12,927 nucleotides of DNA from Nitzschia sp. DOCU1 (lineage: Eukaryota; Bacillariophyta; Bacillariophyceae; Bacillariales; Bacillariaceae): contig CATOAN010000038.1 in the NCBI GenBank assembly GCA_951394045.1, positions 1-12,927 on the forward strand, in the 5' to 3' direction. Below, piece after piece: positions 1-8,077 of the stretch. The notes beneath the pieces are model-generated. The model was not told the origin of the DNA. It was given only the letters and a program-made list of their open reading frames with translations, and did not search any database. The translations under genes were made by a program, and so were the position numbers. Within the stretch, counting starts at the first letter, position 1. The number at the start of each line of letters is the position of its first letter.

Positions 1-185
1 TTCCAAATGACAGGCTTCATACTCTTGCTGCTACTTCAATGTTCTTGCAAGAAGAAGGTTGACAGAGAGCACGCCGGCCCACCACCACCAGACAAACAAC
101 AACAAGCAGAACATGAGAGCAGCACTACTACCACACCAGTAGTACTATTGGAGGCTGCTCAGCGTGAAGCTCAACAAGACGGAAG

Positions 186-632
186 GTGTTTTTCTGCATT
201 GGGTTTTCCTTCCTTTGGCCATACCCAATCCACAGGATTATTAAACAGATGTGTGCAAGATTTGGATTGCAGTGGCTGCATTTTTCAATGTCGTACAAGA
301 GATTTTCAAACATCAGGGAGCTAATCCAGCAGGATCTTCGATCTAAGCTCCTTCAAGGCATGGATAGCGAGGATATCAAAGGTCCTGGCGGAGCTTGTGG
401 CCTTGGTGGTAACTACCGTAAGTCCATGGTGGTCTATAAGTTGAGTTGCCATCTTTGCAACAAATTCCATATCGGCAATACCCAGCAGAAGATTAAGAAT
501 CGCATCCAACATCACTGCACTAGCGTCCGGGCTCTCCTGCAAAGGAATGCCCCAAGCAACACGTATGCCAGACACACGGCAGCGCACATCCGGGAAGGTC
601 ATATCCAGTACAGCCCTCAAACAATTCAATAG
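186..632 (+). pseudogene. Penelope-like retroelement remnant (C-terminal GIY-YIG-like region)
   Basis: This 148-codon open frame resembles the part of Penelope-like retroelement proteins that follows the reverse transcriptase. A linker (SMSYKRFSNIRELIQQDL, about residues 35-52) leads into a Gly/Cys-rich stretch (GGACGLGGNYRKS). A GIY-YIG-like core follows: VVYKLSCHLC, then FHIGNTQQKIKNRIQHH, then SNTYARHTAAH. In the family this nuclease domain nicks target DNA before reverse transcription. The usual tyrosine before IG is Phe-His here, and several expected cysteines and acidic residues are missing. No reverse transcriptase core is visible upstream; the first 185 bases hold only low-complexity CAA/CCA-rich DNA. 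The ATG is just the first in the frame, and homology seems to start near residue 20. I read it as a truncated, decayed copy. The identification is from remembered family patterns and is moderate. Confidence 0.45.
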
Positions 633-1365
633 TCTACGCAAGTTGAGATTTTATAGCAAGGCAAGACAATTAGTTGTATGAAAACATTTGGTACGTTGAG
701 TTGCCAACTATGCTTAGAAGAAAAACTCGCTATACTTCGAGCATCTTGGCAGCAGCCCAACTCCCTCTAGAACTCGCTCAATGAAATTGATGAGGGATGC
801 AAGCACAAAGCTCAGTTTCATTGTCTCTGTAGGTGTGCAGAATAGCGCTGATGATCCCTAATGGGTGAAAAAGTCGGATGGGTCATGAGACTCAGCTGCC
901 TTTCCAGGTAGCCATTATCGTGTTGGCAATTTGGCGAGATCATTCCTTTCCGATCATCTAGGTAGCTGCTAAATGGATAGCACACACTTTTTGCTGCTTT
1001 AATAGTAGTATTAGTAGTACTTCTTATTGTTATCCTCATTGCGACCAGCAGCTTTTTACCAACCATGATCTGACAAGATGTATTACTAGTAGTAGCAGAA
1101 TGAAGGAAGAGGAGCCTCCCCCCTGTTGTGGCCGTCCTCCTTGCTGGTCATCATCGTCCTCCCTCATGCTGGGGGCACCAACAGCAGCAGGTACTAACAG
1201 CAGCATTGTCTTCTTCCTTTCCCTCTTCATCGGAGGAGGAAGAGGGAAGAAGAATGACCATGTTGATGTTCTCGTCAGTGCGGATGCATCATCATTTTGG
1301 TCGTACTAAGGCTACTACCGGCATAGTCCTCTACCACACTAGTGGTAGAAATACAGTTCCAATAC
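633..1365. other. Gene-free stretch with low-complexity DNA
   Basis: I see no supportable gene here. Several overlapping ORFs on both strands come from triplet-rich tracts: TAGTAGTA-like DNA near 1003-1020 and 1085-1097, CAGCAG near 1183-1205, and a purine/pyrimidine inverted tract at about 1207-1254 (CTTCTTCC...GGAAGAGGGAAGAAG). Their translations are runs of Gln, Ser, Glu or Pro without domain character. An isolated CTTTCCAGG at about 899-907 resembles the motif repeated in the 1765-3152 unit, but its terminal repeat is absent here. Confidence 0.5.
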
Positions 1366-1591
1366 TCCTAACTATGATCAATTCACATTACTACATGGCA
1401 ACTCCCTACATTTCCTGTCAGGGTTCCCACGATGCCTACAATTTTTATCATTCTCAACTTCGCATCAGGATGGAGTATGCCAAAAGCTCACAGAAAGATG
1501 GGGTTTATTGTGCCAGTGCATGCCCAAGGGCATATCCATCAAGAACACTGTTGCTTTGGGACTCATTTGTTGGCCTATGGTAGCGGGGTAA
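1366..1591 (+). pseudogene. PIF/Harbinger-like DDE transposase relic, 3' end, frameshifted
   Basis: The translation carries the conserved end of a PIF/Harbinger-type transposase (DDE_Tnp_4 family). MATPYISCQGSHDAYNFYHS is followed by QLRIRMEYA, which matches the family pattern G..D.YN.YHSQLRI.IE.AFG; the glutamate in RIRMEYA (codon 1473-1475) sits where the third catalytic residue belongs. The frame then breaks. Fourteen bases (1482-1495) separate MEYA from a second frame starting RWGLLCQCMPKGISIKNTVA, which continues the same family signature (RWGIL...P...I.K..ALV..LA.LHNFC). Intact relatives have about six residues there, so a deletion of about four bases fits. The second frame ends at TAA 1589-1591 without the LHNFC-type ending. 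The first two catalytic aspartates are not found upstream. It is non-functional as it stands. The left boundary is approximate. Confidence 0.62.
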
Positions 1592-1764
1592 GGTGAAACA
1601 ACAATAATAAATTAGGTCACTATCAGTTAATTAATAACATTAGTTGTTGTAATGGTGGTGTGTTTTGTGTTCTCATTGTCATTGCACTGCCATTACCAGT
1701 TGAATGATTCCAGGAGGGGGGGAAGTCAAACGATTCCGAAGGGGGTACGATTCTCAAAGAGTTT
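1592..1764. other. Short AT-rich spacer between transposon relics
   Basis: AT-rich DNA (AACAACAATAATAAATTAG...ATTAGTTGTTG) is followed by G-rich DNA with two short related motifs, GATTCCAGGAGGGGG near 1703-1722 and GATTCCGAAGGGGG near 1732-1745. No gene is supported. Confidence 0.35.
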
Positions 1765-1792
1765 CACCATAAAAACAAAATCCTGGAAAACG
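1765..1792 (+). repeat. Left terminal inverted repeat (28 bp)
   Basis: A perfect inverted match to 3125-3152. It also contributes to a nested inverted repeat: the 17 bases at 1782-1798 (CCTGGAAAACGGCAGCA) are exactly reverse-complemented at 1832-1848, so the left end can fold on itself as well as pair with the far end. Confidence 0.85.
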
Positions 1793-1848
1793 GCAGCATT
1801 CCGCTGCCTTCCAGGGCGGGACCTGGATTTCTGCTGCCGTTTTCCAGG
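1782..1848. repeat. Subterminal hairpin with 17-bp perfect arms
   Basis: The arms at 1782-1798 and 1832-1848 are exact reverse complements, separated by 33 bases that contain a partial third copy (CTGCCTTCCAGG). The arms contain the CCTGGAAAA motif that recurs through both ends of the unit. Confidence 0.85.
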
Positions 1849-2260
1849 CTACCACGATCCCCACCCTGGAAAACCAAATGTCTTTCCAGGTTCCACCCTG
1901 GAAAGCAAACGCGTGACATACGACCAAATTGGTCGTCCTATTTGACTGTGTCGGCCCTGGTGGCACCCCCAAATCGAGATGACGTCTGACGATAAATATA
2001 TTATTCATGGCCTAATATGCTGGTAATGAGGTAGCTGGCACAACAACTGGCGCACCCGCCTGTATTCAAAACAAAAAGATTGTCATTCATTTTTGAACGA
2101 TCACGGACTTTTGTGTAGTTTCGCCTTCGACTTTGGTATGATTCATCATCTTTCTCACATTTGCAAGTTTTCAAGCTGTTTGTATGATATGTTGATTTAT
2201 GGTGGTGGAGGGGGACCAAGCCCACAATATTGGGATTGAAGTCCTCTTGTGATGTTGTGA

Positions 2261-2785
2261 TGTGAGATTGGATGCAGCATTAATTTTGATATCGAAGGCT
2301 GCTATCCATCGATCAAATTGAGGCCTGAGTTGGTGCAACAAACTCATCATGGAAAGGTGGCACTGTGCTGGAAAGATCATAATGGGAATCTGACTCAACA
2401 AAAGCTCAATCAATTGTCGGTTGTCCTTGTTCATGGAAATGGCACTCGCCGGGGGGTGCATTTAACATTTGTGACAATGATGGCTGAGGTAAGAAGTTGG
2501 AAGATTATGGAACAGGTAGTGGAGCAAAATCTATTGGGAACTCACACAAATTGGTTTTGTTCCTTCCAATAGACCCTCAATATACTGCAGTGACAGAGAT
2601 TGTCTGACCAATTGACAAGGTAAAGCCGACAAGGAGAGCTGTGCAAGTTGCCATTCAAGCATTCTTTGCACCAAACAATTTGGGATTGGAAACGTCAGGT
2701 TGATGTGGCGGCTCTTGCTACTAGTTTCGCTGGGATTAAAAGTGCTAAATTCAGATCTAGACATGATTTAGCAGATGCCATCTAG
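2261..2785 (+). pseudogene. Decayed ORF inside the TIR unit, unrecognised protein
   Basis: One frame of about 174 codons reads like protein throughout but is interrupted by three in-frame stops close together (TAG 2570-2572, TGA 2591-2593, TAA 2621-2623). The part before them includes WKDHNGNLTQQKLNQL, VVLVHGNGTRRGVHL and MAEVRSWKIMEQVVEQNLL. The part after includes LHQTIWDWKRQVDVAALATS and KSAKFRSRHDLADAI, ending at TAG 2783-2785. That both halves share a frame and look protein-like suggests a decayed gene, plausibly part of the unit's transposase. I do not recognise a family and see no DDE or zinc-finger motif. The upstream limit is only the preceding in-frame stop. Confidence 0.35.
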
Positions 2786-3124
2786 CGAGGACCATGGTCA
2801 AAGGAGGAGGTGTAGGCTAGTTTGTCCTTTGTATGTGGTTGCCTGAAACAAGCAGCAATTTGAATTCGAATTGGTACCAAAATGGGGTGAGAGAAGTGTT
2901 CGAAATCTCTCGCCCCCCACCCTGTTTTGACATAGTGGTCAACCTGGAAAACAGACTGGATATCAAGGGTTTGCCTGCGGTCGCTTTCCGGGATTTCAAC
3001 CCGCAAAGCGATTGAAATTGCTGGAAAAAGTCCTGGAAAGTGCTTGTGCGTGACCATGGGGCGAACTGGAGAAACTGAGCCTGGAAAACATCCTGGACAA
3101 TAGTTGGCACCCTGGAAAATGGGT

Positions 3125-3152
3125 CGTTTTCCAGGATTTTGTTTTTATGGTG
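3125..3152 (-). repeat. Right terminal inverted repeat (28 bp)
   Basis: Exact reverse complement of 1765-1792, ending GTTTTTATGGTG. Directly inside it, CCCTGGAAAA at 3110-3119 and TTTTCCAGG at 3127-3135 form a short inverted pair. Confidence 0.85.
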
Positions 3153-4102
3153 TTGGACCCTATGGTTTTTTTGGTCCAAAAGAAGCCGTACTCCTCGAAT
3201 ACTTGGGATTAAAAAACTGGTTATGGGCCATACGGACTTACGGAAGTACTGAAGTCAAAATACGGTAGGAAAATGAAGCCCAAACAGGAAGCGCAAATGG
3301 AAGGCAGGAAGTCTCTATTTGTGCTTCATTTTCCAGTCAATTTAGTCGCGAGGCGCAAATGAATCCGATGAAGGAAGGAAATATGCTCAAAATGGCCCAA
3401 ATGAAGTGCAAACTTTTATGGTTTTGGCTTCGTCTTGTGACGTTTGCACATCATACAGTGGCCAATCAGAATTGTCATTGTTGGAGGGAGTGGGCCGATG
3501 CACGCCAGCCACTCTTGTGTTTGCATCGACAAAAACATCATCCTGGATTTCGTCAGTATTTGTTATAAGAATTAAAAAAGGGATTCACAACTCTTGAGTT
3601 CGTTATAACATTTAAAATGCGGTTTTGCAACATTTGAGATCATGATACGCAGTTTTGTGACAGTTGGTGTTAAGCATTGGTTATGACAGTCAACAAATGG
3701 TTTCGCATTGCTCGAGTTCATAAGACGTGATTTCGTTTGCATTCAATTTTGCAACACGCGGTTTCGTTCTGATCTGCGACCGTAGCTTGTTTCAACACAA
3801 ATCTTGTTGTTTCACCGCAAATTACTGAAGAACTAAAGGATTGATAGGCTTGGTGACAAAAGTAGTTAGTAGTAGTGATGACGATGGTAGGCAGCCTTTA
3901 TTTGCTAGAGCTACTGCCCATACCCCAAGTAGTAATGCTTGAGCGGCTGGCTGGCTCCCCATACCCATACACATAAATGTCGGTCCCTAGTTAGAATTCA
4001 CCCTAATCTCGGAATCGGCTATTCTCAATAACGCAAAACCAAAATTATAAGATCGTTTACTTTCTACGACTTTTGCTTTCGTTTCATTGCAAAGATCTCG
4101 TC

Positions 4103-4116
4103 TGAGAAGCTTCTCA
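4103..4116. repeat. 14-bp perfect palindrome in the 3' flank of element 1
   Basis: TGAGAAGCTTCTCA is its own reverse complement, and AAGCTTCTCA recurs at 4128-4137. Its centre, AGAAGCTTCT, matches the paired GAA..TTC layout of heat-shock elements. Whether any stress factor binds is not shown. Confidence 0.6.
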
Positions 4117-4216
4117 AATCTCAGACCAAGCTTCTCAGGTTCTAGACCAATAACATTCTTCAATCAACGTTCCACGCAGCTGTCTTTCGTCGCCACGTCG
4201 AACATTTCCGATCAGG

Positions 4217-4262
4217 AGTCACAATTCCAATGACTTGGAATCTGGAATCTTCCAAATTCCAA
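4217..4262. repeat. Cluster of GGAAT/ATTCC pentamers next to the polypurine tract
   Basis: Within about 40 bases there are alternating copies of GGAAT and ATTCC forming nested inverted repeats (for example GGAATCTTCC, and TTGGAAT paired with ATTCCAA). In the element's sense the cluster starts right after the polypurine tract, where the 3' LTR would begin. It could therefore be LTR-end or enhancer sequence. Confidence 0.4.
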
Positions 4263-4270
4263 CTCTCCCT
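4263..4270 (-). promoter_or_regulatory. Candidate polypurine tract of element 1
   Basis: On the minus strand AGGGAGAG lies about 25 bases after the pol stop codon, just ahead of TTGGAATTTGG. A short purine run between pol and the 3' LTR is where plus-strand DNA synthesis is primed in LTR retrotransposons. The tract is short and no LTR pair was found, so the assignment is tentative. Confidence 0.35.
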
Positions 4271-4294
4271 AGACGATCGCAATGATTTTGATCT

Positions 4295-7200
4295 CTAGGT
4301 CTCTTGATCCAACCATCCCATCAAGCGATTGCGAAGAGGAATGAAGTCCGTGTCTCCCAATCCTTTGGTGAGAAGATCTGCAATTTGTTTGTCAGTAGGA
4401 CAATAATGGAGCGTGATTCCGTGGCCAGACTCGTCAAGTCCAATGTGCTCTTTGAAGTGGTGATACTTGGTGTGCAAATGACGAGTGCGAGCTGTCAGGT
4501 CAGGTTTCAGTGCGACAGCAATAGCCGCTTGATTGTCTTCAAACACCTTGGAATGAATGCGAGCGACGCGATGGGCCTTAACGTCAAAGCCTTCGGCAAT
4601 TTCAGCGACAAGTCGACGTGTCCAAAGCAATTCTCGCATTGCCAGGGACAAAGCAATATACTCAGCCTCAGTGGTAGACAATGCAGTCTCCCCTTGAGAC
4701 TTTGAGTGCCACGAAACGGGACAATCATCAATCATGATAAGATAGCCAGAGCGAGATTTCGAACCATCAGGATTCATGGCTTGCTCCTTGTCCCAAAGCG
4801 GAGCAAAAGATGCATCCACGTAACAATCGACTTGAAGAATTTTATCAGGTGCAGTGGGTGTACTTGAGAAATGCAGACCACGATGTTTAGTGCCATGAAG
4901 ATAGCGGCAAATTTTCTTGATCGCATTACCATGACTCTGCCGTGGGTTGTGCACGAATTTGGAACATTGGTGTACAGCAAATTGTATATCTGGGCGAATA
5001 TTGACCAAGTACATCAACATTCCAACGACCGATGCGTAGTCCCAATCTTCATCAAATGGCTCCCCATCCAAATCAGTAGTCAGAGGTTCACACTTGGCCG
5101 GAGTCAAAATGCCTTTCTTGAGATCATCGAGTCCAACGGTCTTGAGAATCTTTTCAGTCAACCCGACTTGAAGAAGTTCAACCATTGGTCCCACCATATT
5201 CAGTTCAATGCCAAGATAAGCATAAACGTCCTTGGTAATGGATTGTTCATCGAGTTCATGACGTGCGCGTAGAGCGCCGACAAGCTCATCCAATCCATCA
5301 TCATCGTAGGCAAAGCACAAGCAATCGTCCGTATAAATCAGCACGATGATTCGTTCATCCTTGTTAATGAACATACACTGATCATGTTGCGATTGTTGAT
5401 AGTTCAACAACTCCAGGGTACTCTTGAGGGTATGAAACCAATGAAACGGCGCACGAGAGTATCCGTAGAGGCTCTTCTTCAATTGCAGAACGGTTTGATT
5501 TCCCTGAGTCTCATGCCCAAACCCTTTGGGTAGTTCCACAAAGAATTGTTCATCCGGAGGAAGATCGGCTTGAACAAAAGCATTCGCAAAATCAATCTGA
5601 CGAGTCTTCATGTCATGCTTAATGGCAAATGCAAGGACACTTCGAATTGTTGCCCATTTCACGACGGGAGCATAAGTTTCTCCCACGTTGTCTTGAAGAT
5701 CGCCTCGCACGCAAATACGAGCTTTAAACTTGTCAAAGTCTCCGTTTGGTAATCGTTTGATACGAAATACCCACGTGAGCGGAATTACCTTGGCATCCTT
5801 TGGAATAGAAGAACGCAGCACCCCTTGCCAAGAGCCTTTGGCTTCCAATTGCCGTACCTCTTTGATCATTGCTGCCATAAATTGTTCCCGATGCTCACCA
5901 GTCATTGCCTGTTGATAAGTCGGCAAGTCTGGATTCACACCCTTCTGCTTAGCAGCTTTGAGCGCCCAATCGGTGTAAGCAGGTTGAAAGTCTTCAAGAT
6001 AACCCGTATCCGGATTCATAGACAACATTGTCCAATATGCAATAACAGCATCTGCCGACAATTCATCATGACAGGACAAGTCTCTGACGTGATTTAGCAT
6101 CGAAAGATAAGCAGTAACACTGCCCTTTTCGTCATAAGTCATTCGCTTTGGGCGATTCACAACCCGCCCACTTCGTGTTGTAGTAGATCCTGTTGTCTTC
6201 CCAAAACTTCGCCTTGGTATTTGACGATTCGGGGCCGGTGATGGCACTGAAGGTGATGGTGGATCATTCGAAGGAACATTACTTGAGTCCTCCGATGGTG
6301 ATGGGACAGGAGTGACTTCTGGAACCGGCTGCAGTGGTGCATTCATAGGTGAAACAGGTTGAGTAGGTGCTGCTGTCGACAAGTCAGGAACTGTCGACGA
6401 ATTCCCAGATGGAGATGAGTCTTTGTCAGGAGGCTCCCTGGCTTTTGAAGGCCTGACATTCGCAGAGCTTGACGACTTCTGATTCCGTGCCTTTTCACGT
6501 CGAGCTCGTCGTTCCAATAGCTCTTCCTTGGATAACCATTCATCGTCCAATTCAACTCCATTAATGTCATCCGGATCAAGATGGGGACACTCATATTGAG
6601 ATCGTGCTATCAAAACGTCCCAAATTGGCGGAGGCTCTTCATAGTCTTCGTCGACCGCAACCGTTTCGAACCAATTGTCGAATACCACGTGAAATTGAGG
6701 CGAAATGCGACCTGTGGACAAATTTCGAATCAATGCCACATTGGATGCATGAAGTGTTGACCAACCAACATACACCTCGGATCTTGGAATAAAATTGATG
6801 GTGTCGGTACCTCGAATTCTGCCACCGACTCCTTGGGCCAGCCGGCCAAATTCGTTGGCAGAGGATCGGAGCCATGCCTCCTTATAGTTTGGATGCTGGA
6901 TGAGTTGGCGGTATTCCAGATTGCGGCCAGTGTCTGTATCGAAAACGGCATTGGCTAGTGCCGGCGTGGTCTGCACCCTCGTAGCTGGCGCATAGGATTT
7001 TGGAACGGGGATGGACATGGGCGGTGTGCGCGGTGGCAACAGTTGGTTGATCACCCTTGGAGCCATGGGCCTGATTGCTAGGCGGTCCTGTCGGCGTCGT
7101 GGCGGGGTGACGGGCACAGGGCCTGGACTGGGGACCGTAGCAGGCGCAGTGGTGGCTGGTTGTTGTGCCAGGGTGAAGATGTCCGCCAGGCGTTGGAGTT

Positions 7201-8077
7201 CAGAATTGAGACGTTGTGTGGGCGGCAGGAAAGGGGCAGCTGGATGGGGATTTTGCAGGGCCTTGGCAAGTTCAGTGGCGGCCCGTGCAGCCAAGTCAGC
7301 AGACGATAGTTGTGGCATCTGAAAATCGTGGGGCAAGAATTCTACGGTTTCGGCAACACGTTGGCGGCCGGTGGCATGGGAGACGGTGGTGTAGCAGCGG
7401 TAGTGGTCCATGGCCGGGCCAACATACCATGCAACTTCGCCATGGGGCGCCCACGATCCACGTTGGTCCGGAGTGTTGAATATAATTGTTTTGCATCCCG
7501 GGGGCGCCAAAGGGGTGCGGTTGAAGTCGAAGTTACCGTACAGCTGTGCATAGGCGGAGAGCCTGGGATTGAGACGCGATTGTCGGAGTAGGTTCAAGCT
7601 CGTTTCGGATTGGGGCAGGAGCTGGCACCAGAATCGAATTGGAAAGGATGGGTCCAGGGCACTGAGTCCTGCAATGAAATGATTTTTCCAAGTCCGAATG
7701 GCCCGTTCGGCAGCGTTGCGGCGATGGATGCTGCTGGGAGTGAGTTGGAAATCAATTTGTTGTTGCTGCAAGAAAGTTTTGAAAGCCCCACTGGCTTCGT
7801 TGTCAAGGCGTTGGAATTTTGGCCGCAGTCCGGCCACTACAAGGCGCTGGTGCAATTTTGCGTATGCTCGGAGCAATTCAGTGGCGCCTCGGCTGGTTAT
7901 ACCCTCCACCAGGATTGAATTACTGTCGTAGTCATATAAGACCATAACCGCTTTGACACCACGGCTAGATACTTGTGGAAAGTAGCCGGTTTGGTCGGAG
8001 AATATGCGTCCTGTAGGACGATCGGTGACAGCGAGGACAACATCATTGGTGTGTAGTCCGTCGGTAATTGGTGGTGT
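4295..8077 (-). CDS. pol: Copia-type pol: integrase, reverse transcriptase, RNase H
   Basis: The frame is open from the frameshift near 8077 to TAG at 4295-4297. The first methionine (7945) lies inside the integrase and is not a credible start, because the first catalytic Asp (TDRPTG, codon 8023-8021) and FSDQTGYFP precede it. Numbering from that methionine, the integrase continues with Asp48 (RLDNEAS) and Glu80 (NAAERAIRTWK), 31 residues between them. Proline/serine-rich linkers follow (about 232-330 and 490-600). The reverse transcriptase (about 716-920) has IDFANAFVQADL with Asp785, KKSLYGYSRAPFHW, and YTDDCL (Asp873, Asp874). RNase H (about 1036-1190) has Asp1044 (YVDASF), Glu1093 (STTEAEY), Asp1137 (FEDNQAA) and a C-terminal LLTKGL. 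All catalytic motifs are present across 1,216 codons without a stop, which argues for a recent insertion. Expression would need a fused Gag-Pol, by frameshifting and readthrough, or it is now silent. Confidence 0.9.
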   Translation of the reverse strand, partial: TPPITDGLHTNDVVLAVTDRPTGRIFSDQTGYFPQVSSRGVKAVMVLYDYDSNSILVEGITSRGATELLRAYAKLHQRLVVAGLRPKFQRLDNEASGAFKTFLQQQQIDFQLTPSSIHRRNAAERAIRTWKNHFIAGLSALDPSFPIRFWCQLLPQSETSLNLLRQSRLNPRLSAYAQLYGNFDFNRTPLAPPGCKTIIFNTPDQRGSWAPHGEVAWYVGPAMDHYRCYTTVSHATGRQRVAETVEFLPHDFQMPQLSSADLAARAATELAKALQNPHPAAPFLPPTQRLNSELQRLADIFTLAQQPATTAPATVPSPGPVPVTPPRRRQDRLAIRPMAPRVINQLLPPRTPPMSIPVPKSYAPATRVQTTPALANAVFDTDTGRNLEYRQLIQHPNYKEAWLRSSANEFGRLAQGVGGRIRGTDTINFIPRSEVYVGWSTLHASNVALIRNLSTGRISPQFHVVFDNWFETVAVDEDYEEPPPIWDVLIARSQYECPHLDPDDINGVELDDEWLSKEELLERRARREKARNQKSSSSANVRPSKAREPPDKDSSPSGNSSTVPDLSTAAPTQPVSPMNAPLQPVPEVTPVPSPSEDSSNVPSNDPPSPSVPSPAPNRQIPRRSFGKTTGSTTTRSGRVVNRPKRMTYDEKGSVTAYLSMLNHVRDLSCHDELSADAVIAYWTMLSMNPDTGYLEDFQPAYTDWALKAAKQKGVNPDLPTYQQAMTGEHREQFMAAMIKEVRQLEAKGSWQGVLRSSIPKDAKVIPLTWVFRIKRLPNGDFDKFKARICVRGDLQDNVGETYAPVVKWATIRSVLAFAIKHDMKTRQIDFANAFVQADLPPDEQFFVELPKGFGHETQGNQTVLQLKKSLYGYSRAPFHWFHTLKSTLELLNYQQSQHDQCMFINKDERIIVLIYTDDCLCFAYDDDGLDELVGALRARHELDEQSITKDVYAYLGIELNMVGPMVELLQVGLTEKILKTVGLDDLKKGILTPAKCEPLTTDLDGEPFDEDWDYASVVGMLMYLVNIRPDIQFAVHQCSKFVHNPRQSHGNAIKKICRYLHGTKHRGLHFSSTPTAPDKILQVDCYVDASFAPLWDKEQAMNPDGSKSRSGYLIMIDDCPVSWHSKSQGETALSTTEAEYIALSLAMRELLWTRRLVAEIAEGFDVKAHRVARIHSKVFEDNQAAIAVALKPDLTARTRHLHTKYHHFKEHIGLDESGHGITLHYCPTDKQIADLLTKGLGDTDFIPLRNRLMGWLDQET

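Larger units (their letters stand above)
1765..3152. mobile_element. Candidate DNA transposon with 28-bp terminal inverted repeats, family unknown
   Basis: A 1,388-bp unit is bounded by perfect 28-bp inverted repeats. The left one begins CACCATAAAAACAAAATCC and runs on into TGGAAAACG. Inside both ends lie dense copies of CCTGGAAA(A) in both orientations: near 1782, 1840, 1865, 1883 and 1897 on the left, and near 2943, 3032, 3080, 3111 and 3127 on the right. Such subterminal arrays are usual transposase-binding sites in TIR transposons. The middle holds a decayed ORF (2261-2785). Ends beginning CACCA recall CACTA-type ends, but the motif is not CACTA or CACTG, and no clear target-site duplication is visible (left flank ends GAGTTT, right flank starts TTGGAC). 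What is seen is the repeat architecture; that it transposed is inference. Confidence 0.6.
3153..4262. other. Gene-free stretch: hairpin, weak degenerate repeats, 3' flank of element 1
   Basis: No supportable gene. An inverted repeat at 3268-3279 and 3323-3334 (GGAAAATGAAGC / GCTTCATTTTCC) has a 43-base loop. From about 3560 to 3790 there are loosely repeated phrases (GCGGTTTTGCAACA, CGCAGTTTTGTGACA, GCAACACGCGGTTTCG) that look like worn tandem repeats. From about 3850 to 4262, in the sense of the minus-strand element, lies the place where a 3' LTR should be, but I found no second copy upstream of gag. Confidence 0.4.

Noticed and set aside
7..324. 105-codon plus-strand ORF with a hydrophobic start (ILLLLLQCSC)
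   Set aside because: It looks like a lipoprotein signal, but the rest is low-complexity CAA/CCA-rich sequence and then overlaps the Penelope-like frame out of phase. There is no domain and no bacterial context.
1652..2008. Overlapping ORFs on both strands at the left end of the TIR unit
   Set aside because: They arise from the repeated CCTGGAAA/TTTCCAGG motifs and the hairpin; their translations mirror the repeats.
2782..3179. Minus-strand ORFs of 91 and 120 codons at the right end of the TIR unit
   Set aside because: They span the subterminal repeats and the TIR, and the composition is not domain-like. If they were part of a transposase, it could only be a short unrecognised fragment.
4304..7931. 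Many plus-strand and alternative-frame ORFs across the pol region
   Set aside because: They are shadows of the intact minus-strand pol frame, which has all catalytic motifs.
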